DNA of 64,000 bases from Halapricum hydrolyticum (GTDB lineage Archaea > Halobacteriota > Halobacteria > Halobacteriales > Haloarculaceae). Under the pieces are notes generated by a model. The model saw only the letters and a list, made by a program, of their open reading frames with translations, searched no databases and was not told the origin of the DNA. The stretch is from positions 62,001-126,000 of the forward strand of contig NZ_JAOPKC010000003.1 in the NCBI RefSeq assembly GCF_025517535.1, written 5' to 3'. A program made the translations under genes and the position numbers. Position 1 is the first letter of the stretch, and every line of letters starts with the position of its first letter. Below, one piece after another: positions 42,367-48,856 of the stretch.

Positions 42367-42486
42367 CGACTGTACTCCTTCGTGTGGTCGATCCGGAGGG
42401 GACTGACAACGGTCCATATAAAAGCGATCTCGAAGTTCGGTCGGAACGTCCAAAGCGAGAAGAGCCTGGAGCCACGACGGACAGAC

Positions 42487-42879
42487 GTGACGGACGACTT
42501 CGATCGCCAGCCTGACGACGCTCCCAGACGCCACGAGATCGACGACGCGCCCGGCAATCACGAGATCGACGACACGCCGACGATCACCTGCGATCGCTGC
42601 GATCGCTCCTGGGACCTGGCGTACGAACTGGACGAGCTGGCCGTCGGCAACCAGGCGATCCAGCAGTTCGCGCTGGATCATCACCGACACACGGGCCATT
42701 TCCCCGACGGGATCGCGACCTGGCAGGCGAGCTGTCGCCAGTGCCCGGAGACGGTCGAACGCCTCGAGGAGAGTGCTGCCAGACGGTGGGCCGAGACACA
42801 CGCCCGCCACACTCGTCACAGCGTGGCGATCGAACACGGCGAGGAAGAGACAGACATCGTCACCGCACCTGACACATAG
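42487..42879 (+). CDS. Conserved zinc-binding haloarchaeal protein
   Basis: A 130-residue acidic protein with 'CDRCDRSWDLAYEL' and, 55 residues on, 'ASCRQCPETV', so a split CxxC/CxxC zinc site with several His between ('LDHHRHTGHFP'). The N-terminal 30 residues are Asp-rich. Start is GTG 42487, about 70 bases after a TATA box (CATATAAAA, 42414-42422); no better start is in frame. Function unknown. Confidence 0.65.
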   Translation: MTDDFDRQPDDAPRRHEIDDAPGNHEIDDTPTITCDRCDRSWDLAYELDELAVGNQAIQQFALDHHRHTGHFPDGIATWQASCRQCPETVERLEESAARRWAETHARHTRHSVAIEHGEEETDIVTAPDT

Positions 42880-42987
42880 GCTGGCTCGCCGTCGGCGTCG
42901 CCAGCGGTCTTACTCGGGGACGTCCGGGTCGTCGTCTTCGGTTTTCGTCCTGTCGAGATCCTTCTCGCCGAGATAGATCTCCACGCC
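42880..42987 (-). pseudogene. Duplicated 3' end of the IscU-type scaffold gene
   Basis: 108 bases identical to 43075-43182, covering the last 26 codons and the stop of the iscU-type gene plus 30 bases beyond. It lacks a start and is not a gene by itself. The two copies are in direct orientation, separated by 87 bases that contain an inverted-repeat element. Confidence 0.85.
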
Positions 42988-43060
42988 TAAATTTTACTCC
43001 TCGGGTTTCCTCGTTCGCGGCTACGCCGCTCACTGTGGGAACCACTCGTCGCAAAATTTA
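42988..43060. repeat. Inverted-repeat element inside the iscU-tail duplication
   Basis: Ends TAAATTTT (42988-42995) and AAAATTTA (43053-43060) are inverted. The interior 'TTCGCGGCTACGCCGCTCA' resembles the dispersed intergenic hairpins at 5340 and 8964. Together with the flanking duplication it suggests a local rearrangement or insertion. Confidence 0.5.
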
Positions 43061-43104
43061 GTACAAAACGACCCGCTGGCTCGCCGTCGGCGTCGCCAGC
43101 GGTC

Positions 43105-43548
43105 TTACTCGGGGACGTCCGGGTCGTCGTCTTCGGTTTTCGTCCTGTCGAGATCCTTCTCGCCGAGATAGATCTCCACGCCGTCCTGGGCGACCTTCTC
43201 GGCCAGCACCGCGCACTTCACCCGCATCGGCGAGATCTCGACGCCGAGCATGTCGATGATGTCGTCGCGGTCCATCTCCCGCAACTCCTCGATCGAGGTG
43301 CCCGGCAGTCGCTCGCTGAGCATCGAGGCCGAGGCCTGGGAGATCGCACACCCGTCGCCGCGGAAGGCCACCGCCTCGATGGTCTCTTCGTCGTCGTCGA
43401 GCACCACGTCCATCTCGATGGTGTCGCCACACATCGGGTTCTCGCCGACGTGCGTGAACGTCGCGTCCTCGATCTCCCCGTAATGGCGGGGGTTCTTGTA
43501 GTGATCGAGGATCTGCTGCCGGTACATGTCTGAGCCGCCGATACCCAT
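43105..43548 (-). CDS. iscU: IscU/SufU-type Fe-S cluster scaffold protein
   Basis: A 147-residue scaffold on which Fe-S clusters are built. Cluster ligands are visible: Cys in 'NPMCGDTIEMDV', Cys in 'GDGCAISQASASML', and Cys in 'RVKCAVLAEKVAQ', each in the IscU/SufU position; the insert typical of Gram-positive SufU is not obvious. The ATG at 43548 starts 'MGIGGSDMYRQQILDHYKNP'. The C-terminal 26 residues are acidic, and this end has been duplicated at 42880. Confidence 0.92.
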   Translation of the reverse strand: MGIGGSDMYRQQILDHYKNPRHYGEIEDATFTHVGENPMCGDTIEMDVVLDDDEETIEAVAFRGDGCAISQASASMLSERLPGTSIEELREMDRDDIIDMLGVEISPMRVKCAVLAEKVAQDGVEIYLGEKDLDRTKTEDDDPDVPE

Positions 43549-43661
43549 TGTTGTTCGACTGTAGGTGTCTCCGTCGCAAAAGCGTTCCGCGGGAGATGCT
43601 GGCATGCGCGGCGTCTTCCGTGCTCGATGTACCTGCCCGATGGGATAGGCATCCCGGCTTG

Positions 43662-43919
43662 CTAATAAAAGAAAACGAAAGCCAGCAATGAAACGTAATA
43701 CCCGGCAATAATCTGACTGTCAATGCCGTCATACTGGATCCGTGAAATATACTTCGGGGCGTAGAATAACAGTCCGATACAGACCGCTGTGGCGAGGATT
43801 ATGGAGTCTACCCGCAACAAAATAAGTGTGATCAGGAGCAGGAGCAAGCAACCAGCTATTGCATCCCAGATGGGAGACCCTGAGGAAGACGTATCATTAA
43901 CATCTATTTCAGCAGCCAT
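43662..43919 (-). CDS. Small membrane protein paired with a secreted protein
   Basis: An 85-residue protein with about three hydrophobic segments ('DAIAGCLLLLLITLILL', 'ILATAVCIGLLFYA', 'IIAGYYVSLLAFVFFY'). Codon use is AT-rich compared with the core genes. It starts nine bases after the stop of the 266-residue secreted protein gene, so the two form an operon. I do not recognise a family. A small membrane partner of an exported protein could be an immunity, sensor or export factor; this is inference only. Confidence 0.6.
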   Translation of the reverse strand: MAAEIDVNDTSSSGSPIWDAIAGCLLLLLITLILLRVDSIILATAVCIGLLFYAPKYISRIQYDGIDSQIIAGYYVSLLAFVFFY

Positions 43920-43928
43920 CGTTGCACG

Positions 43929-44729
43929 TTAACGTGTTTCGATATCGTCATTCCCGGCCCCAGGTTCCACTGACATATCCACCCACAGAGTCGTATGGTT
44001 TGTACAGCTCTGGACCGGGTAGAAGCCGAAGCACATTGCATATTGAGCTTTGGTGAATAGCCTGTATCTTGACTCACCTTTGCCACCAGACTCAGCAGCC
44101 TTCTTGCTCCATTTTTGTTTCCACTGGTCAATTTTGCCCCCAGTAGAGGTCTCACCCCAGTACCGCTCATCAATATATGTTATCTTATTTTCTTCATTCC
44201 ATCCATAATCAACTCTCTGATGCCATTTAGCCACCCAAGATTTGACGGCACCCAGATCATAGTAGAGGATAGATGTTCCAGAAGCGAATGCTTCATTAGT
44301 TGTTCCACTTGGGTCAACTGGAACACGCTCTGATGTGGATATTCCCTGCTCTGATGTCTGATACGATTCAACTACCAATCTGTCCTCGAGTACAGCGGCC
44401 CGTGTTTTGGGCTCAAGTTCATTCAGAACCTTTCGCACGTGGCTACCGCGATCGGCTGGAATGATTGGCGCTGCGGCATTCCCTCCCTGAGGACTAGACC
44501 GCTGTTTTCTATTTTCATTCACCGGGATAGCAGAAGTTGTAGCATCCATTCCCTGCGAATTGGATTGTCGCCATCGTTTTGCATCCTTTTCGGCGGCTCG
44601 TTTTAACATTTCTTCTGCGTCTGCTTCAGAAATATCTGGCGTGCCAGTGTCGGCACTTCTTGACATAGTACCCACACCCGTGATTGCCACCGATTCCCCC
44701 AATTTCCTTAGAATCGACCGTCGATCCAT
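43929..44729 (-). CDS. Unrecognised exported protein with twin-arginine-like N-terminus
   Basis: A 266-residue protein starting 'MDRRSILRKLGESVAITGVG', a twin-arginine-like signal with a weak hydrophobic core. Residues 25-90 are Ser/Asp/Lys-rich and look unstructured. The rest has many Tyr and Trp ('ILYYDLGAVKSWVAKWHQRV', 'YIDERYWGETSTGG') and two Cys at 233 and 242 that may form a disulfide. Codon usage is AT-rich. I know no family. The layout (long pro-region, compact C-terminal domain, small membrane gene next) recalls secreted peptide systems such as halocins, but without the Cys pattern of halocin C8. Confidence 0.6.
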   Translation of the reverse strand: MDRRSILRKLGESVAITGVGTMSRSADTGTPDISEADAEEMLKRAAEKDAKRWRQSNSQGMDATTSAIPVNENRKQRSSPQGGNAAAPIIPADRGSHVRKVLNELEPKTRAAVLEDRLVVESYQTSEQGISTSERVPVDPSGTTNEAFASGTSILYYDLGAVKSWVAKWHQRVDYGWNEENKITYIDERYWGETSTGGKIDQWKQKWSKKAAESGGKGESRYRLFTKAQYAMCFGFYPVQSCTNHTTLWVDMSVEPGAGNDDIETR

Positions 44730-44873
44730 CGCATTTGACTTCTATAGAGAGCATTCATATATAAATTTCTATCTTATTTTCGTCTACTATATAACTAGTG
44801 TGAAGATATAAGATAGGATCTATACGCCACCCGAAGCGCAACCGAGTTGTGGCCCGCCGCCGATCGTCCGGGT

Positions 44874-45170
44874 ATGAAGTGGCTCCAGAGCGGCCGTCGC
44901 CGCGATCTCTGCGTCCTGCTGTACGGCGAAGACGGGGTGCCCGCACAGAAGCTCAAGACGGCGCTCGAACGTCGCTACGGCGAGCGGATCGATCCGAAGC
45001 AGTTCTACGGCGCGATGGAAGCGCTCGAACGACTGGGCCACGTCCGGTCCCGAACCGAGGGGCTGAGCGACGTCTACGAGCTGACCGACGCCGGACGGGA
45101 ACATGTCGAGGTGTACGCCGCGTGGCTGGACGACGAGGTCGGGTGCGAGGATACCGAGTCGTCCCGATAG
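44874..45170 (+). CDS. PadR-like winged-helix regulator
   Basis: A 98-residue DNA-binding protein: 'MKWLQSGRRRDLCVLLYGED' opens, then 'LERRYGERIDPKQFYGAMEALERLGHV' forms the recognition helix region and 'VYELTDAGREHVEVYAAWLD' the wing and dimer helix, as in PadR-type regulators. It is GC-rich, unlike the AT-rich genes on both sides, so it may be older than them. The ATG at 44874 fits the conserved start. Its target is unknown; the divergent secreted-protein gene is the nearest candidate. Confidence 0.78.
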   Translation: MKWLQSGRRRDLCVLLYGEDGVPAQKLKTALERRYGERIDPKQFYGAMEALERLGHVRSRTEGLSDVYELTDAGREHVEVYAAWLDDEVGCEDTESSR

Positions 45171-45328
45171 TGGGGACTCGAACTTTTCCTATGGCTCTTA
45201 GACTATCCTATTCAGAGCTGTAGATATCAGCCGCTCATTCTATAGATCATTCTAAATAGACACAATATTACATACTCTGAATAAAAATAGAAAGTATTAT
45301 AACTAACTCTTTCGGAGTTGTTTCTGTC

Positions 45329-46600
45329 ATGTCTGGGGAAGAGGGGATGACAAGAAGAAGCGTTCTCAAGAATGCGGCTGTCGGTGGGGCTTCCCTAATC
45401 GGGGTTACAGGTTTCGCCACAGGCAAGAAAAAGCAGAGCGATGTCTCGCAGCGAGATGCTCGAAAGATCGCGAAGAAAGCCGTCGGTCATATCGGGACAC
45501 GCACCGAATTCGACACGTGGTGCGAGCAAGGGGTCAAATCTCCGGAGTTGTTCTACGCGAAGGTGGCAGACGGCGACTCTATCGTGTATACGCCCAGGGC
45601 ATGGGTCTTTCCGATCGAGAACCGCGGGGACGACGTCGGATACATTGCGATCGACGCAAAGCAGACCGTATCTCCGGTACTCGCATACGGAAAAAGCGAG
45701 GCACCACAGCGCAATGTTGACGATGCGATACAGGTAGCAAAGGCTAACGGGAACTCGATTCACAAACGGTTCCTCTACCAGGGTGGCACCCAATTCGGTG
45801 TCGAAACAACGGACCGACGCCTCGTTGACCTTCGAAGCCGATCTGTAACGTCGCTTGCTCCAGTCGAAGACCGGCGATCGCTCTTGCCCAGTGACAAATC
45901 TGGGCTGCGGTCCTCCTCAAATATCGGTCTCTCAAACATAGGTGGGGGTGATGCCCCTGACTGGTCAGGGGGGACCGACGACGAAGTCGCCGGTGAAGTG
46001 CCGAACTGGACAGAAGACGACGATGGGGGTGCTTCTATTACGAACTATGGTGATGGGGCGGATAGCTGGGATGGGTGGGACGGCTGTACACCCATTGCAG
46101 CATCAATGGTGATTGGATATCACGAGGGTCTTAACGACGATGACCAAGACCAGGCTGATGCCCTGATCGATCGACTTCACGTTGATCTAGGGACGAACGA
46201 TAATGGCGTAACGCTTCCCGAACCGCCCCGAAACCCGTTCGACTTAGCTTCTCAAGAAAACAATATCTATGATAATATCCCGGACGGAATCGAAAGCTAT
46301 GAAGAAGGAAATCACTCTTACGCTGCAGCGAATGAATACGTCCGTTTGCGACACGACACGGAGCAAGCGATCGGCAACGATAACCCGCCAATCCTCTCAA
46401 TGTGGAACGGACCTTATTCGGGCACAAAAAGCGGTCATAGCGTGGCCGTCGTTGGATATCGGACTGAATCGTGTGCTTCATTGTGGAACCCGTTGTGTAC
46501 TGACTTCTACTACAAAGTCTACAACGGATACGCAACAGACCCAGACCGAGTCCTCCACGGTAACTGGCTCGGTGCTCTGCTCACGAAAGTCTGGACATAG
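45329..46600 (+). CDS. Tat-exported C10/C39-like cysteine peptidase
   Basis: A 423-residue secreted protease. 'MTRRSVLKNAAVGGASLIGV' at residues 7-26 is a Tat signal. Residues 40-125 resemble a streptopain-type propeptide ('YTPRAWVFPIENRGDDVGYI', 'SPVLAYGKSEA'). The catalytic Cys253 is in 'DGCTPIAASMVIGYHE' and His370 in 'KSGHSVAVVGYR', with Asn399 as a possible third residue. The linker 180-245 is acidic and Gly-rich. A TATA at 45293-45302 fits the ATG at 45329. Codon use is AT-rich; a decayed partial copy is at 47201. Confidence 0.72.
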   Translation: MSGEEGMTRRSVLKNAAVGGASLIGVTGFATGKKKQSDVSQRDARKIAKKAVGHIGTRTEFDTWCEQGVKSPELFYAKVADGDSIVYTPRAWVFPIENRGDDVGYIAIDAKQTVSPVLAYGKSEAPQRNVDDAIQVAKANGNSIHKRFLYQGGTQFGVETTDRRLVDLRSRSVTSLAPVEDRRSLLPSDKSGLRSSSNIGLSNIGGGDAPDWSGGTDDEVAGEVPNWTEDDDGGASITNYGDGADSWDGWDGCTPIAASMVIGYHEGLNDDDQDQADALIDRLHVDLGTNDNGVTLPEPPRNPFDLASQENNIYDNIPDGIESYEEGNHSYAAANEYVRLRHDTEQAIGNDNPPILSMWNGPYSGTKSGHSVAVVGYRTESCASLWNPLCTDFYYKVYNGYATDPDRVLHGNWLGALLTKVWT

Positions 46601-46669
46601 ACACAGAATCACCGTCCCATATACCTCCATATAAAAATTTTATAATAATATAAATATTATACTATAAAT

Positions 46670-47170
46670 ATGAAACAAAAAACCAATCACATGGTATGGA
46701 TCGTTGGTATCGTCGGGGTTGTTATCGTTGCAGTAATACTCGCAGCAACGGTCGCCTTGTTTGTTGAGGGTCCCAGTCCATCTGGACCAGATTGGAAATA
46801 TATAACGTTAGATACTGAGAATTTCGACAGCAACGGCTCGGATAGCCTTACAATAGTCCATAAATCGGGAGATAATGCAAGCGTGCACAATTTGACGGTC
46901 ATCATTTGTAACGCAAGTAACGGACGGACTGGAGAACCCTATGCTGCAATCAACGGCCGCCACAATCTCACGTCTCTCGGATATGAATCTGGTTCGTATC
47001 TGACACCCAACGACACGATCACGCTAAACAGATCGACGCTCGGCGTTGAAGACGAGATAAACTTCAAAACGGCAGACGTATTCGTCAGGTATACCCGATT
47101 ACATATGGGTGAGGAATCTAAAGTCACTACTTACAATTGGAACGGATCAGAGGCCACGACACCCGACTGA
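46670..47170 (+). CDS. Pilin-like single-helix glycoprotein
   Basis: A 166-residue protein. A hydrophobic helix at residues 9-31 ('VWIVGIVGVVIVAVILAATV') follows a short basic start, then a beta-rich outer domain ('SLTIVHKSGDNASVHNLTVI') like haloarchaeal type IV pilins. Eight N-glycosylation sequons lie in the outer part. The canonical class III cleavage site is not clear, so pilin processing is uncertain. It sits 69 bases after the cysteine peptidase gene in AT-rich DNA; the peptidase and this protein could be functionally linked. Confidence 0.6.
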   Translation: MKQKTNHMVWIVGIVGVVIVAVILAATVALFVEGPSPSGPDWKYITLDTENFDSNGSDSLTIVHKSGDNASVHNLTVIICNASNGRTGEPYAAINGRHNLTSLGYESGSYLTPNDTITLNRSTLGVEDEINFKTADVFVRYTRLHMGEESKVTTYNWNGSEATTPD

Positions 47171-47200
47171 TCCACCCTCCACACCCAGAACGAATTGCCA

Positions 47201-47350
47201 CGCTGCAGCGAATGAATACATCCGTTTGCGACACGACACGGAGCAAGCAATCGGTAACGACAATCCGCCAATCCTCTCAATGTGGAACGGACCTTATTCG
47301 GACAAGGAGGGCGGTCATAGCGTGGCCGTCGTTGGATATCGGGCTGGATC
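47201..47350 (+). pseudogene. Truncated copy of the cysteine peptidase His-site region
   Basis: 150 bases about 90% identical to 46321-46470 of the peptidase gene, still encoding 'AAANEYIRLRHDTEQAIGND' and 'GGHSVAVVGYRAG' with the active His. No start codon, no Cys domain and no C-terminus remain, so it is a decayed tandem duplicate. The surrounding 47171-47412 has no other gene. Confidence 0.85.
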
Positions 47351-47412
47351 GCGTGTCTCGCTGCGAACTTATAGCCCCACGAATGTATCGCCGGTAGCGC
47401 AGTTCGATACCG

Positions 47413-48732
47413 TCACCGAGACGAAGCGTTTCCGAATCGCTGTCCGATAGCGAACAGCGGAGTGCCGAGGAGCGCCGTCCCGATCGACAGCATCAGAAAC
47501 ATCGCCGGCGTGACGAACACGACCCCGGAGCGAGGCACGAACGAAAGCGCAGCCGCGACCGCCCCGAGCGCGGCGATGAAGGGGAAGAGGAAACGGCCTC
47601 TATGCCCCGCGGCGGCGAGGACGCCGAACGGCAGGAAGATCAGCGGGCCAGCGACGAGCACGAGCAGTCCGCCCACTCGAGCACCGACGAGCAGCGCGAG
47701 CGTCCACACCGCGACCGCGCCCGCAGCCATTCCCGGGACGTTCCGGTCGGTACCTTCGTCCACGAAGTCGGCGAGCGCGGCGGCCGTGGCCGTCGAGAGC
47801 GCCTGCGGAATCAGTCCGATGCCGACTACTCCCAGGACGACCCCGACACCGTTGCCCGCCAGCGCCACGACGGCGGTGAGGCCAGCGTACAGGCCGCCGC
47901 CTGCGGCGAGCCATCGCAGGACTGCCCGTCCCCGCGTGAGCGTTTCGGGGAGACGATCACCGGCGAGCAACAGTCCGGTCGCGACGAGCGCGAGAAGTGC
48001 GGCCGGGACCGTGGCGTACGCGCGCAGCTCCGACTCGATCATCCCGAGTGCGTGCAGCCGAACCGCGCCGACAGTGACCGCCTGTGCAAGGAGACCGTCG
48101 TCGGGAGCGAACGCGACTGTCGCCTCGCGGCCGAGCGGGGAATCGAATCGTTGCCTGTCGTCGCCGGGCCTCCAGACGGCCCGGTTCCTGCTGACTGTCC
48201 CCCCTGGCGGTGCGTGGGTGATCGCCGTCCCGGACGGGCCTTCGACGGTGAGCGCGTCCGTGTTGATGTACGGTGCGCCGTGGGGCGGGTAGCGAGCGAA
48301 GCCGTCGAACAACAGCACACCGCCCGGGTATCGGTGCGTAGCGTCCGAGGCCGTGAACGTGGCCGTGACGGTGCGGTCGGCAAGCGCCACCGAGAGGTTC
48401 TCCGGGTCGTCCACGACGGTCCGGTACGAACTGTAGCTCTGATCGACGGTGCGATAGAGGAGCGTTCGGTTCTCGGCGAACCGCTCGGCGGCGTCCCGAT
48501 TCAGGGTCGCGGTTGCCGTCCAGTAACTCTCCCCGTCGGCGGTGATCTCGACGGTGAGACTGCTCTCAGTGACGGTGGCGTTCACGCCGTTGTCCTCGGC
48601 TGCCCGCTCGAACTCCGGCCCACAGATCCCACAGACCCCTTCCGGTGGTGGGGTCGTCGAGCCCGCGGGAGCAAGCGTCGCCACGACGAGTAGTGCCGCA
48701 ACGACGGCGAGGGTCACGTGGCGAGTGCGCAT
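47413..48732 (-). CDS. Secreted-domain/multi-helix membrane protein with CxxC
   Basis: A 439-residue protein. A Sec signal peptide ('MRTRHVTLAVVAALLVVATL') precedes 'VCGICGPEFERAA' with a CxxC, then a beta-rich outer domain to about residue 205 with sequons, then about seven membrane helices. It looks like a haloarchaeal conserved membrane protein; the CxxC could bind metal or be redox-active. I do not know the function. An ATATATATAT box at 48760-48770 gives a leaderless start at 48732. Confidence 0.65.
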   Translation of the reverse strand: MRTRHVTLAVVAALLVVATLAPAGSTTPPPEGVCGICGPEFERAAEDNGVNATVTESSLTVEITADGESYWTATATLNRDAAERFAENRTLLYRTVDQSYSSYRTVVDDPENLSVALADRTVTATFTASDATHRYPGGVLLFDGFARYPPHGAPYINTDALTVEGPSGTAITHAPPGGTVSRNRAVWRPGDDRQRFDSPLGREATVAFAPDDGLLAQAVTVGAVRLHALGMIESELRAYATVPAALLALVATGLLLAGDRLPETLTRGRAVLRWLAAGGGLYAGLTAVVALAGNGVGVVLGVVGIGLIPQALSTATAAALADFVDEGTDRNVPGMAAGAVAVWTLALLVGARVGGLLVLVAGPLIFLPFGVLAAAGHRGRFLFPFIAALGAVAAALSFVPRSGVVFVTPAMFLMLSIGTALLGTPLFAIGQRFGNASSR

Positions 48733-48856
48733 TGTCGGAGTGTGATTTCCCGATGCACTAAATATATATATTTGGTATTAGATAATTACGGCAGGATATC
48801 TGTTAGTTCAGGATTTTCAGACGAATTTTGCGAATAACCCGAAACCGCCCAGCCGC

